Origin: Thermoactinospora rubra
Lineage (GTDB): Bacteria; Actinomycetota; Actinomycetes; Streptosporangiales; Streptosporangiaceae
Direction: 5' to 3'
Assembly (NCBI RefSeq): GCF_002093975.1
Contig: NZ_MSZZ01000022.1
Span: 144,478 to 208,477 of the forward strand
DNA: 64,000 bases
Positions within the stretch are counted from its first letter, which is position 1. Every line of letters begins with the position of its first letter. The position numbers and the translations under genes are program-made. The notes under the pieces are model-generated. The model was given only the letters and a program-made list of their open reading frames with translations. It was not told the DNA's origin and ran no database searches. Below are positions 8,323 to 16,238 of the stretch, in pieces.

Positions 8323-9953
8323 GAACTTGGGACTACGTCATCGTCGGCGGCGGCTCGGCCGGGTGCGCCCTGGCCAACCGGCTGAGCGCGGACCCGTCCA
8401 CCTCAGTGTTGGTCCTGGAGGCGGGCCGGCCCGACTACTGGTGGGACGTGTTCATCCACATGCCGGCGGCGCTGATGTTTCCCATCGGCAACCGCTTCTA
8501 CGACTGGAAGTACGAGTCCGAGCCCGAGCCCCACATGAACGGGCGGCGGATCTACCACGCCCGCGGCAAGGTGCTCGGCGGCTCCAGCAGCATCAACGGC
8601 ATGATCTTCCAGCGCGGCAACCCGCTGGACTACGAGCGCTGGGCCGCCGACCCCGGCATGGAGGCATGGGACTACGCGCACTGCCTGCCGTACTTCAAGA
8701 AGATGGAGAACTGCCTGGCCGACCCCGGCACGCCGTACCGGGGCCACGACGGGCCGCTCGTGCTGGAGCGCGGACCCGCCGAGGGGCCGCTGTTCGAGGC
8801 GTTCTTCGCGGCCGTCCAGCAGGCCGGGCACGAGCTGACCGACGACGTCAACGGCTACCGGCAGGAGGGCTTCGCCGCCTTCGACCGCACCCTGCACCGG
8901 GGCCGCCGGCTCAGCGCCGCCCGCGCCTACCTGCATCCGGTACGGCACCGCCGCAACCTGTCGGTGCGCACCCGGGCCTTCGTCTCGAAGATCCTCTTCG
9001 AGGGCACGCGGGCGGTGGGCGTCGTGGCCGACGGCGAGCGCGTCCGCAGCCGGGAGATCATCCTGTGCGGCGGCGCGATCAACTCCCCTCACCTGCTCCA
9101 GGTGTCCGGCGTCGGCCCCAAGGACCTGCTGGAACAGGTCGGCGTCGAGGTCGTCCACGACCTGCCGGGCGTGGGCGCGAACCTGCAGGACCACCTGGAG
9201 GTCTACGTCCAGCACTCCTGCCTGAAGCCGGTCTCGCAGCAGCCCTCGCTGGCCCTGTGGCGCCGGCCGTTCATCGGCGCCGACTGGCTGTTCCTGCGCC
9301 GGGGGCCGGGGGCGACCAACCACTTCGAGGCGGGCGGCTTCCTGCGCTCCAACGACGAGGTCGCCTACCCGAACCTGATGATCCACTTCCTGCCGCTGGC
9401 CGTGCGCTACGACGGGTCGGCTCCGGCCGGCGGGCACGGCTACCAGCTGCACATCGGCCCCATGTACTCCGACGCCCGGGGATCGGTGCGGATCCGGTCG
9501 GCCGATCCCCGGGTCAAGCCGGCGCTGCGGTTCAACTACCTGTCCACCGACCAGGACCGGCGGGAGTGGGTCGAGGCGATCAGGCACGCGCGCCACATCC
9601 TGTCCCAGCCCGCGTGGGACGGGCTGAACGGCGGGGAGATCTCCCCCGGTCCCGGAGTGGAGACCGACGAGGAGATCCTCGACTGGGTGCGGCGCGACGG
9701 GGAGACCGCCCTGCACCCCTCGTGCACCTGCCGGATGGGCGTGGACGAGATGTCCGTCGTGGACCCCGCGACCATGCGCGTCCACGGGCTGGACGGGCTG
9801 CGGGTGGTCGACGCCTCGGTCATGCCGTACGTCACCAACGGCAACATCTACGCGCCGGTCATGATGCTGGCGGAGAAGGCGGCCGACCTCGTCATGGGCA
9901 ACACGCCGCTGCCGCCCGAGCCGGTGGAGTTCCACCGGCGCCGGGCGGCCTAG
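8319..9953 (+). CDS. betA: GMC-family choline dehydrogenase-like flavoprotein
   Basis: A 544-aa FAD oxidoreductase of the glucose-methanol-choline family, expected to oxidise choline to betaine aldehyde and possibly betaine. The N-terminus has the dinucleotide-binding motif VGGGSAGCALANRLS (from residue 8). GMC signatures follow (GKVLGGSSSINGMIFQRG; GGAINSPHLLQVSGVG). The C-terminal active-site pair is His466 (LHPSCTCRMG) and Asn509 (VTNGNIYAP). The GTG start overlaps the stop of the second binding protein (GTGA), giving a five-gene import-and-oxidise operon. No betB aldehyde dehydrogenase follows. Other GMC alcohol oxidoreductases are possible, but the neighbours favour choline. Confidence 0.88.
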   Translation: MRTWDYVIVGGGSAGCALANRLSADPSTSVLVLEAGRPDYWWDVFIHMPAALMFPIGNRFYDWKYESEPEPHMNGRRIYHARGKVLGGSSSINGMIFQRGNPLDYERWAADPGMEAWDYAHCLPYFKKMENCLADPGTPYRGHDGPLVLERGPAEGPLFEAFFAAVQQAGHELTDDVNGYRQEGFAAFDRTLHRGRRLSAARAYLHPVRHRRNLSVRTRAFVSKILFEGTRAVGVVADGERVRSREIILCGGAINSPHLLQVSGVGPKDLLEQVGVEVVHDLPGVGANLQDHLEVYVQHSCLKPVSQQPSLALWRRPFIGADWLFLRRGPGATNHFEAGGFLRSNDEVAYPNLMIHFLPLAVRYDGSAPAGGHGYQLHIGPMYSDARGSVRIRSADPRVKPALRFNYLSTDQDRREWVEAIRHARHILSQPAWDGLNGGEISPGPGVETDEEILDWVRRDGETALHPSCTCRMGVDEMSVVDPATMRVHGLDGLRVVDASVMPYVTNGNIYAPVMMLAEKAADLVMGNTPLPPEPVEFHRRRAA

Positions 9954-9957
9954 CGGG

Positions 9958-10737
9958 TCACCGGCCCAGCCGCCGGAAGGCCCGCACCGACAGCGGGAAG
10001 AACACCGCCGCCAGCGCCACGGGCCAGACCACGGCCATGAGCACCGCGTGCTGCGCCACCCACGACTCACCGCCCCACGACGGGTTGCCGAACAGCTCCC
10101 GTACGGCGGCGACCGTGGAGGACATGGGGTTCCACTCCGCGAGCGCCCCCAGCCAGCCCGGCATGGTCCCGGGGGCGACGAAGGCGTTGGACAGGAAGCC
10201 GACCGGGAACTCCAGCGTCTGCACGGCCAGCAGGGCGCCCTGCTCCCTGACCACCAGCCCGAGGTAGATGCCGGCCCACAGCAGGGCGAAGCGCAGCAGC
10301 AACAGCAGCCCGACCGCCGCCGCGGCGCCCGCGAGGCCGCCCTCGGGCCGCCACCCCACGGCCAGGCCGCAGCCCAGCATGAGGACCAGCAGCACCGCCG
10401 ACTGCAGCATGTCGGCGATGCAGCGGCCCAGCAGCACGCCGGAGGAGGCCATCGGCAGCGAGCGGAAGCGGTCCATGACGCCGCGGTCGAGGTCCGTGGT
10501 CACCGCGATCATCGTGGCGCTCAGCCCGAACAGCATCGTCATGCCGTACATGCCGGGCATGAGGAAGGCGAAGTAGTCCGCGCCCGGCGGCACCGCGACC
10601 GCGCCGCCGAACAGGTAGCCGAACACCAGCGTGATGAAGACGGGGAAGATCAGCCCGAACACCGCGCCGATGGGCTGGGCGACCCAGTGCAGCAGGTCCC
10701 TGCGGGCCACCGTCCAGCCGTCCGCCAGCGCCGTCAT
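9958..10737 (-). CDS. ABC-2 type exporter permease (DrrB-like)
   Basis: A 259-aa integral membrane protein of the ABC-2 family, with six predicted helices and a DRGVMDRFRSLPMASSGVLLGR loop typical of daunorubicin-resistance DrrB permeases. Its ATG overlaps the stop of the ATPase gene (ATGA). The longer in-frame reading upstream is only the antisense frame of the ATPase. The stop lies four bases from the convergent choline dehydrogenase stop, with no room for a separate terminator. Likely role: efflux of a hydrophobic compound with the ATPase. Substrate unknown. Confidence 0.9.
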   Translation of the reverse strand: MTALADGWTVARRDLLHWVAQPIGAVFGLIFPVFITLVFGYLFGGAVAVPPGADYFAFLMPGMYGMTMLFGLSATMIAVTTDLDRGVMDRFRSLPMASSGVLLGRCIADMLQSAVLLVLMLGCGLAVGWRPEGGLAGAAAAVGLLLLLRFALLWAGIYLGLVVREQGALLAVQTLEFPVGFLSNAFVAPGTMPGWLGALAEWNPMSSTVAAVRELFGNPSWGGESWVAQHAVLMAVVWPVALAAVFFPLSVRAFRRLGR

Positions 10738-11687
10738 ACGCCCGCCTCCTTCTCGCTCTTCGCGCCGTGCCCGCCTGTCTGATCCCTGTCGGTCAGGTCG
10801 AGGAACACCTCGTCCAGCGTCGGGCGGCGGACCGCGATGTCCTCGACGTCCTCGCCCAGCACCGACAGCGCCGCCGTGATCGCCGCGATCCGGTCGGAGA
10901 CCGGGACGCTGACGCGCCGGGTGTCGCGGTCGGTCTCGGCGGCCGTCCCGGCGATCGACGACAGCGCCCGGGCGGCCCGCTCCAGCGCCTCCTCCCGGCG
11001 GACGACCACGTCCAGCCGGTCTCCCCCGAGCCGGGACTTCAGCTCGGCGGGCGTGCCCTCGGCGACGACCCGGCCGGCGTCGATCACCGCGATCCGGTCG
11101 GCCAGCTGATCGGCCTCCTCCAGGTACTGGGTCGTGAGCAGCACCGTGGCGCCCAGCTCGCGCACCGACTGCCACACCTGGCTGCGGCTGCGGGGATCCA
11201 GCCCGGTGGTCGGCTCGTCCAGGAACAGCACGGGCGGCGACAGGATGAGGCTCGCCGCCAGGTCCAGGCGGCGGCGCATGCCGCCCGAGTAGTGCTTGAC
11301 CGGCTTGCTCCCGGTGTCGGCCAGGCCGAAGCGCTCCAGCAGCTCCTCCGCGCGCCGGCGGGCCTGGCGGGGGCTCAGCTGGTAGAGCCGGCCGAACAGC
11401 TCCAGGTTCTGCCGCCCGCTGAGGATCTCGTCGACCGCGGCGTGCTGGCCCACCAGGCCGATGCTCCGCCGTACCTGCTTGGGCTGCCTGGCCACGTCGT
11501 AGCCCGCCACGCGGGCGGTGCCGGCGTCGTGGGCCAGCAGCGTGGTCAGGATGCGCACCGCCGTGGTCTTGCCCGCGCCGTTCGGGCCGAGGAGCCCGTA
11601 GATGACGCCTTCCGGCACCTCCAGGTCGAAGCCGTCGAGCGCCGGTTTGCCCCTGAAGCTCTTGCGTAGGCCGTCCGCTTGAATCAT
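10734..11687 (-). CDS. ABC exporter ATP-binding protein (DrrA-like)
   Basis: A 317-aa ATPase of the DrrA/CcmA family: Walker A GPNGAGKTTAVRIL, signature HYSGGMRRRLDLAASL, Walker B VLFLDEPTTGLDP and a DrrA C-terminal domain ending LDEVFLDLTDR. It pairs with the downstream permease by stop-start overlap. The start codon is only 15 bases from a -10-like TATGAT on the same strand and has no Shine-Dalgarno sequence, so the mRNA is probably leaderless or nearly so. It is divergent from a TetR regulator that most likely represses it. Confidence 0.92.
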   Translation of the reverse strand: MIQADGLRKSFRGKPALDGFDLEVPEGVIYGLLGPNGAGKTTAVRILTTLLAHDAGTARVAGYDVARQPKQVRRSIGLVGQHAAVDEILSGRQNLELFGRLYQLSPRQARRRAEELLERFGLADTGSKPVKHYSGGMRRRLDLAASLILSPPVLFLDEPTTGLDPRSRSQVWQSVRELGATVLLTTQYLEEADQLADRIAVIDAGRVVAEGTPAELKSRLGGDRLDVVVRREEALERAARALSSIAGTAAETDRDTRRVSVPVSDRIAAITAALSVLGEDVEDIAVRRPTLDEVFLDLTDRDQTGGHGAKSEKEAGV

Positions 11688-11691
11688 ACGC

Positions 11692-11733
11692 TGTACCGTA
11701 CATCATACGATCCAGTGACCGCTACCGTACGGT
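11692..11733. promoter_or_regulatory. Divergent promoter/operator region between DrrA-like and TetR genes
   Basis: Two palindromes sharing ACCGTAC: TGTACCGTACA (11692-11702, 5-bp arms) and ACCGTACGGT (11724-11733, perfect). A direct repeat ATCATACG occurs at 11683-11690 and 11702-11709. The reverse complement of 11702-11707 is TATGAT, a good -10 for the leftward ATPase gene. Placement between and across both starts fits autoregulation by the TetR protein; the binding itself is inferred. Confidence 0.55.
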
Positions 11734-11735
11734 GT

Positions 11736-12500
11736 ATGACAGTGGAGTACTCGGGCAAGGGGGATCCGGCCCGCAGCCTGGCCCTGCTCTGGCGCACCAG
11801 CGAGAAGCCCAGCCGCAAGGGCAAGCCGGAGCTCAGCGTGGCGCGCATCGTCCAGGCGGCCATCGAGATCGCCGACGAGGAGGGGCTGCAGGCGCTGTCG
11901 ATGCGCCGCGTCGCCGAGAAGCTCGGCGTGGGCACCATGTCCCTGTACACCTACGTGCCCGGCAAGCCCGAGCTGCTGGACGTCATGTTCGACACCGTGG
12001 TCGGCGAGACCCTGCGCCCAGCCGACGTGCCCGAGGGCTGGCGCGCCCGCCTGGAGCACGTCGCCAGGGAGAACTGGGCCATGTACCTGCGCCATCCCTG
12101 GCTGCTGCAGGTCGCGACCACGCGCCCGGTCCTCGGCCCCAACGTGGTCGCCAAGTACGAGTACGAGCTGCGCGCCGTGGACGGCATCGGGCTGACCGAC
12201 CTGGAGATGGACCTGGTGGTCACGCTGATCTCGGGTTTCGTGCACGGTACGGCACGCGGCGCGGTCGACATGGCCCAGGCCGAGCGCGCCACGGGCGTGT
12301 CCGACGAGCAGTGGTGGGCGACGCACGCGCCCTTCCTCGGCAAGATGATGGACCCCGGCCGCTTCCCGCTGGCCAGCCGCGTCGGGCAGGCCGCCGGGGA
12401 GGCCTACCAGGCCGCCACGAGCCCGGAGCGCGCCTTCGAGTTCGGCCTGCAGCGCATCCTCGACGGGATCCAGGTGCTGATCGACTCCAGGCGGGCATAG
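11736..12500 (+). CDS. TetR/AcrR family transcriptional regulator
   Basis: A 254-aa regulator. An N-terminal helix-turn-helix (ARIVQAAIEIADEEGLQALSMRRVAEKLGVGTMSLYTYVPGKPELLDVM, about residues 30-80) is followed by a TetR C-terminal ligand-binding domain. The unstructured ~30-residue N-terminal extension is common in the tetracycline-class subgroup. ATG at 11736 was chosen because the upstream in-frame ATG lies inside the neighbouring gene's promoter. It has no Shine-Dalgarno sequence and may be leaderless. Divergent from the DrrAB-like exporter, which it probably represses until an exported drug binds. Confidence 0.9.
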   Translation: MTVEYSGKGDPARSLALLWRTSEKPSRKGKPELSVARIVQAAIEIADEEGLQALSMRRVAEKLGVGTMSLYTYVPGKPELLDVMFDTVVGETLRPADVPEGWRARLEHVARENWAMYLRHPWLLQVATTRPVLGPNVVAKYEYELRAVDGIGLTDLEMDLVVTLISGFVHGTARGAVDMAQAERATGVSDEQWWATHAPFLGKMMDPGRFPLASRVGQAAGEAYQAATSPERAFEFGLQRILDGIQVLIDSRRA

Positions 12501-12504
12501 GCCC

Positions 12505-12731
12505 GGCCATGCCCGTACACCGTGGGCCCGGCCAGGTCGGGCACGAGCCCGGCGGGCGCGCCCAGCGTCAGCTCCACCAGCCGGTCGGCCACCTCCCGCG
12601 CGTCCACCGGCTCGAACCGCAGCCCGCACGAGGTTCCGGGTCGCCACGCCGTAGCCCCTGGGGCCGCCCGCCAGGTGCAGGATCACGTCGGCGCCGTCCA
12701 CCGAGGCCTCGACCCCCCTTCGTCGCGGCAT
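12505..12731 (-). pseudogene. Remnant of an NAD(P)H-binding (SDR/NmrA-like) oxidoreductase
   Basis: Two pieces of one protein family are readable in different frames. The right piece gives EASVDGADVILHLAGGP and then ATRNLVRAA. The left piece gives FEPVDAREVADRLVELTL followed by APAGLVPDLAGPTVYG. These correspond to early and late segments of atypical SDRs; the roughly 100 residues between them are missing and the frame changes at the junction. The left end runs into the tail of the TetR gene. I see no intact start or stop. This explains the 326-base stretch between the TetR gene and the next ORF. Confidence 0.6.
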
Positions 12732-12826
12732 GAGCGGCGCTTCATGGAGATACCCCTCGAGCCACCAGGCCCCTGCGTGCAGCCCTGTGCCGCCAAGGCC
12801 GAGCCGGGCTTCCGGTCGAGCCGGGG

Positions 12827-13429
12827 TTGCTGATATGCCTGGTCGGCAAGTCCCGGCTCCGCCGCGACTTCAGCGACCTTCCCACCGTCGCCCGCTGGCT
12901 GGCCGCCCACATCGCGCCGGGCACCACCGGCGGCGAGCGCGTCTCCGGCAGCCGGGAGGCGCCCGTCCCAGTACGGCTGGACGTGCTGTCGATGCTCCAT
13001 CATGTTCACGACCCCGGCCGCGACCAGACCGGGCCGCCGTCGATCCCGGCCACCTTGAAGTCGTGGATCCGGCTGATCTGCGAGCATCGGGGCCTGGGCT
13101 ACCCGATGCTGCCCGACATCGCCGCCATGTGCAGCTGGCTGCTGACCCACGTCGAATGGGCCGCCGCCCGGCCGTGGATCGGCGACTTCATGGACGAGGT
13201 CGCCGGCCTGCGGCGTGCCGCTCACGGCCTGGTCCCGTGGAGCGTGGCCGTCGAGCCGATCGTGGACGTGCCCTGCCCCAAGTGCGACCTGCGGGCGCTG
13301 TTCCGCACGGCCGGGTCGGACTGGATCGAGTGCGACGACGATGAGCTGGTTGGCGGCTGCGGCCACCTGATGAGCCGCGAGGAGTACCAGCGGCACGTCG
13401 AGCGCTTGTTGGATGCGAAAACGAAGTGA
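12827..13429 (+). CDS. Hypothetical protein with C-terminal zinc-ribbon-like cysteines, possibly 5'-truncated
   Basis: A 200-aa protein of no family I can name. The centre is helical (SWIRLICEHRGLGYPMLPDIAAMCSWLLTHVEW). The C-terminus has CPKCDL, then IECDDDE and GGCGHLMSREEYQRHVERLL, arranged like a degenerate zinc ribbon followed by a helix. The only available start is a weak TTG at 12827, while the reading frame stays open upstream to 12734 with no ATG or GTG. Together with the adjacent broken gene this suggests loss of the true N-terminus. Similar proteins occur in actinomycete accessory regions near phage-like genes; whether this copy is functional is unclear. Confidence 0.6.
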   Translation: MLICLVGKSRLRRDFSDLPTVARWLAAHIAPGTTGGERVSGSREAPVPVRLDVLSMLHHVHDPGRDQTGPPSIPATLKSWIRLICEHRGLGYPMLPDIAAMCSWLLTHVEWAAARPWIGDFMDEVAGLRRAAHGLVPWSVAVEPIVDVPCPKCDLRALFRTAGSDWIECDDDELVGGCGHLMSREEYQRHVERLLDAKTK

Positions 13430-13441
13430 GGCACTACCATC

Positions 13442-13732
13442 ATGTTCATGAGAAACCCTGGGCGTCAGCCGGACCCGAGCGAGCGCATCGCAGCCGAGGC
13501 CGAGTTCGCCGAGGCGGCCCGGCAGTACTACGAGGGGATCGCCGAGCCGACGCGGAGGTTCCACGAGGCCATCGCCAAGGCGTCCGGCCCGCCGCCGAGC
13601 GAACCTGGCATGGACAAGTCCTTGGTGACCCGCCAGCGCATCTCGGAGATCACCAAGGAGATGGACCCGACCGGCGAAGGGCTGACGGTGTACGCCATCC
13701 GCGGGATTGTGGACGCCGTGCGGACGCCGTAG
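13442..13732 (+). CDS. Small hypothetical protein
   Basis: A 96-aa, charged, mainly helical protein (EAEFAEAARQYYEGIAEPTRRFHEAIAKA; then RQRISEITKEMDPTGEG). I see no known motif, membrane segment or signal peptide. It starts 12 bases after the preceding gene, with GAGG near the stop of that gene acting as a possible ribosome site, so the two probably form an operon. An ATG at 13448 is an alternative start. Codon bias agrees with real coding. Function unknown. Confidence 0.6.
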   Translation: MFMRNPGRQPDPSERIAAEAEFAEAARQYYEGIAEPTRRFHEAIAKASGPPPSEPGMDKSLVTRQRISEITKEMDPTGEGLTVYAIRGIVDAVRTP

Positions 13733-13767
13733 ATTAGGCGCGGGAGTTGAGCTGTCATTCACCTCGC

Positions 13768-13806
13768 ATCGAGGCCCTCCGAGCCACCGGCTCGGAGGGC
13801 CTCGAT
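13768..13806. terminator. Very strong 18-bp hairpin between convergent genes
   Basis: A perfect inverted repeat of 18 bp (13768-13785 with 13789-13806) around a 3-base ACC loop, arms beginning ATCGAGGCCCTCC. It lies 36 bases after the rightward hypothetical gene and is symmetric, so it could stop transcription from both sides. No U-tract is present, as is usual for actinomycete terminators. Confidence 0.7.
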
Positions 13807-13825
13807 CATATTCGCGGCTGTGGAA

Positions 13826-13908
13826 GGTGGCCCTGCCCCCGCGCCCTCCGACTCGGAGGCAAGGCCACCACCCGGCCCGCCGCTCCGGGATCGGTGCGAC
13901 GGGCCGGG
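13826..13908. terminator. Second cluster of hairpins, likely terminator for the leftward operon
   Basis: GGTGGCC (13826-13832) pairs with GGCCACC (13863-13869), enclosing CCTCCG-act-CGGAGG (13845-13859). Next comes CCCGGCCCG (13871-13879) with CGGGCCGGG (13900-13908). They sit directly after the stop codon of the leftward gene ending at 13913. Confidence 0.5.
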
Positions 13909-13912
13909 CAGC

Positions 13913-14527
13913 TTAAGGAATCGGCTCCGGCTGCATGCCGGAGAGCTGGACGACGAGCTGGGTGGCCAGCACGAAGGGATGGCGGGCGAACTCGTCGAAC
14001 CCGACGAACTCGTTGTGCCCCACCGGCAGGGCGACGCCGCCGAGGCTGGGCTCGAACACCTCGGCCAGCACGCCCGCCGGCTCGGCCCTCGTGGCGGTGT
14101 ACACGGTGGCCGACTTGCGCAGCTGCGGGCACCACCGCAGCGATTCGGGGATGCAGCGGGGACAGGTGGGCGGCGCATTGGTCAGCCCGCCGTCGTCGCC
14201 GATCGCGCGGAACGCGGTCTCAGTGATCACCCACCAGGTCCGCCCCGTCTCCAGGTCACCGGCAGGACGCCCGCAGACCTGACACAGGTGACGCTCCATG
14301 CAGCGGCGTTGCCGCCGGGAGTTCAGCAACCGCCACATCGGCTCGCCGCGCCGGTTGAGCTTTACCCGCGCCCACAGCAGGTCGTTGACGCGGTCATCCG
14401 GCAGGGGATCGGGATAGTCCAGCCGCAGGCCGCCGGAGGCGCGATGCGGGACGAACACCAGGCGGTGCGGAACGGCTTCGCCCGACCAGGCGATCACGTA
14501 CGGGACGGTCATCGCCGTCGACGTCAT
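13913..14527 (-). CDS. Hypothetical protein with two CxxC pairs
   Basis: A 204-aa cytoplasmic protein of no named family. It opens with a beta-rich part (VPYVIAWSGEAVPHRLVFVPH). The middle holds a basic stretch (NSRRQRRCMERHLCQVCGRP) and a second cysteine pair (PPTCPRCIPESLRWCPQL) that could bind zinc together. The rest looks alpha/beta. The ATG at 14527 overlaps the stop of the upstream 78-aa gene (ATGA); a longer reading upstream is the wrong frame of that gene. Such proteins are common beside HTH-DUF5753 regulators in actinomycetes, which is where this one is. Function unknown. Confidence 0.7.
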   Translation of the reverse strand: MTSTAMTVPYVIAWSGEAVPHRLVFVPHRASGGLRLDYPDPLPDDRVNDLLWARVKLNRRGEPMWRLLNSRRQRRCMERHLCQVCGRPAGDLETGRTWWVITETAFRAIGDDGGLTNAPPTCPRCIPESLRWCPQLRKSATVYTATRAEPAGVLAEVFEPSLGGVALPVGHNEFVGFDEFARHPFVLATQLVVQLSGMQPEPIP

Positions 14528-14760
14528 CGCGGGTCCCATGCCAGTTTCCAGGCGTGCGCGATCCGCTCGACCGCCGCCTTCGCGTGGAGATCGTCGAGCG
14601 TGTCGGCTTCGATCACCGCGCCCGAGCAGCGGTGACGGCCATACAGCCTGCCCGCATCGTCCACCCACGTCTCAAACTCGGGTACTTCGGGGGCGTACCA
14701 CGGCATCGACACGGGCCGCATCGCCTGCTGGGCAGGGGTTTCAGGCTGTCGGGAGGGCAT
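14524..14760 (-). CDS. Small hypothetical protein coupled to the CxxC protein
   Basis: A 78-aa protein: a disordered N-terminus, then a compact part (FETWVDDAGRLYGRHRCSGAVIEADTLDDLHAKAAVERIAHAWKLAWD) that looks like a beta-hairpin plus helix. It is coupled by ATGA to the next gene. Its start is 41 bases from tandem 10-bp repeats at 14801-14820 that recur before the first gene of the neighbouring module, so both operons may share a regulator. Confidence 0.65.
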   Translation of the reverse strand: MPSRQPETPAQQAMRPVSMPWYAPEVPEFETWVDDAGRLYGRHRCSGAVIEADTLDDLHAKAAVERIAHAWKLAWDPR

Positions 14761-14800
14761 GTCTTCGACGCTAGGAGCGGCAATACCAGCGTCTCAAGGA

Positions 14801-14820
14801 GATTGCTCGCTATTGCTCGA
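14801..14820 (-). promoter_or_regulatory. Tandem 10-bp repeat, copy B (putative operator)
   Basis: On the + strand the two units are GATTGCTCGC and TATTGCTCGA, abutting head to tail. The same arrangement, with perfect units, is at 16456-16475. This copy lies immediately after the HTH gene stop and upstream of the 14760-13913 operon. Probably a binding site for the HTH-DUF5753 protein. Confidence 0.55.
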
Positions 14821-14821
14821 C

Positions 14822-15694
14822 CTACGGCCCGGGTTGCTGCTCGTCTTCCGGGAAGAAGGTGGTGGCGAGATCGTCGAGCACCCGGGTCATGAGGGCGCGG
14901 GCCTGTTTGCCGTACACGGCGGTCTTGTGCATAAGGTCGAAGATCTTGCCGTAGAGGGCGATCTCCTCCGGCTGGATGAGCGACAGCTCGGCGGCGAAGG
15001 TCTCCACGGTCACCAACTGCTCGCCGTACAGCCAAAAACCGTGCACGGGCGTCTTGGGCAGCCGCGCGGTCCAGGGGATGACGCCCAACGCCACGTTCGG
15101 GAGTGTGGCGCTGGCCACCAGCCGCTCGATCTGGCCCATCATCACCTCCGGCGGGCACATGAGGTTCCGCAGCGCGCTCTCACACAGGACGAAGTGGAAG
15201 CGATGACCGGGCCGGTACAGGATCTCCTGCCGCTCCATCCGCGCCTGGACTCCGGCCTCGAGGTCGTCCAGCACGCCGTGGACGGCGATGGCCTGGGCGA
15301 ACAGATGACGGGCGTACTCGCGGGTCTGGAGCAGCCCCGGCACGGTGGCGGGCTCGAAGACACGCAGCAGTTCGGTTTCGGCCTCGATGGCGGCAATCTG
15401 GCGTTGCCGGTCCCGCGTTCCGGCGCGAAGCTGCCGATGCCAGGCGGCGTAGGCGAGTTCGAGGCTGCGCAGCTGAGCCAAGAGCGAGGGAAGCTGGTCG
15501 GCGGCGTCGCAGGCGCGCGCCCACTGCTGAAGATCGGCCTCAGTGGGGGTCTGCTTGCCCAGCTCGATCTTGGAGATTTTGGTGGCGATCCAGCCGAGAC
15601 GCTGCGCGAGCTGCTTGCCGTTCAGTCCAGCGTCTTTGCGCAGCTCGCGCAGTCGTGCACCGAGCGCTTCACGCGCTTGGCGGATGTTCGCCAA
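14822..15694 (-). CDS. XRE-type helix-turn-helix regulator with DUF5753 (Scr1/WhiJ-like)
   Basis: A 290-aa regulator. An N-terminal XRE helix-turn-helix (ALGARLRELRKDAGLNGKQLAQRLGWIATKISKIELGKQTPTEADL, residues about 8-55) is followed by the large C-terminal DUF5753 sensor domain (about 100-275; motifs VPGLLQTREYARHLF, ERQEILYRPGHRFHFVLCESALRN, LGVIPW and HGFWLYG). This is the architecture of WhiJ-like developmental regulators of Streptomyces, usually encoded next to small partner proteins. Its start lies 26 bases inside the end of the DUF6879 gene. The likely targets are the two tandem-repeat sites that bracket the module. Confidence 0.9.
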   Translation of the reverse strand: MANIRQAREALGARLRELRKDAGLNGKQLAQRLGWIATKISKIELGKQTPTEADLQQWARACDAADQLPSLLAQLRSLELAYAAWHRQLRAGTRDRQRQIAAIEAETELLRVFEPATVPGLLQTREYARHLFAQAIAVHGVLDDLEAGVQARMERQEILYRPGHRFHFVLCESALRNLMCPPEVMMGQIERLVASATLPNVALGVIPWTARLPKTPVHGFWLYGEQLVTVETFAAELSLIQPEEIALYGKIFDLMHKTAVYGKQARALMTRVLDDLATTFFPEDEQQPGP

Positions 15695-16238
15695 GGCCAG
15701 CCCACTTCTTGACGTACACCGGATAGGGGACCGCGTGCTGCCAGGCCAGCTGCTGCCCGGACCGGTAGCGTGCCAGGGTGGCCGGCTCGTCGGTCAGCTC
15801 CATGCCGGTCAGCACGTCATCGTCGTCGAACCGCAGCACCACGGCCACGGCCCCATCGAACAGCCAGTAGTCCTCGCCCGGCAAGTCCAGCGTGGCCGCC
15901 TGCTCACGGGGCAGATACCGGATGTCCTCGCCGGCCTCGGCGTTGCCGGCGTTGAGGGTGAGTTCGAACTGGATGTAGCGCGAGGGCGGCTCGCTGACCA
16001 CGCGGACACGCTCGACCTGCCGCCCGGACGTGGTGGCGTCCTTCATCAGCTGCATCCAGACGGCGCGCTGAACGCGGTTGAGCTCCTCCAGCCGCGCCCA
16101 GTCTGCGGCGAGGAAGGCTTCCCAGCGCTCCCGCTCGGCCGCCACGTTGTAGCGGTCCCGCAGCTCCAGCCGGAACGCACCCCGCCGCATGGTGCGGAAC
16201 AGGTCGAGAAACTCCTCATTGTGAACCGGACGCCTCAC
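15669..16238 (-). CDS. DUF6879 family protein
   Basis: A 189-aa protein matching the actinobacterial family usually labelled DUF6879 (EEFLDLFRTMRRGAFRLELRDRY; ERVRVVSEPPSRYIQFEL; EDIRYLPRE; DYWLFDGAVAVVLRFDDDDVL; YRSGQQLAWQHAVPYPVYV). It starts at a GTG that overlaps the stop of the small upstream gene (GTGA) and its end overlaps the HTH gene, so the three are tightly coupled. Biochemical function unknown. Proteins of this family typically accompany HTH-DUF5753 regulators, suggesting a partner or effector of the switch. Confidence 0.85.
   Translation of the reverse strand: MRRPVHNEEFLDLFRTMRRGAFRLELRDRYNVAAERERWEAFLAADWARLEELNRVQRAVWMQLMKDATTSGRQVERVRVVSEPPSRYIQFELTLNAGNAEAGEDIRYLPREQAATLDLPGEDYWLFDGAVAVVLRFDDDDVLTGMELTDEPATLARYRSGQQLAWQHAVPYPVYVKKWAGLGEHPPSA

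Noticed and set aside
13759..14178. Leftward 139-aa ORF over the hairpin region
   Set aside because: Its sequence derives from the inverted repeats and the antisense frame of the CxxC protein; composition is low-complexity.
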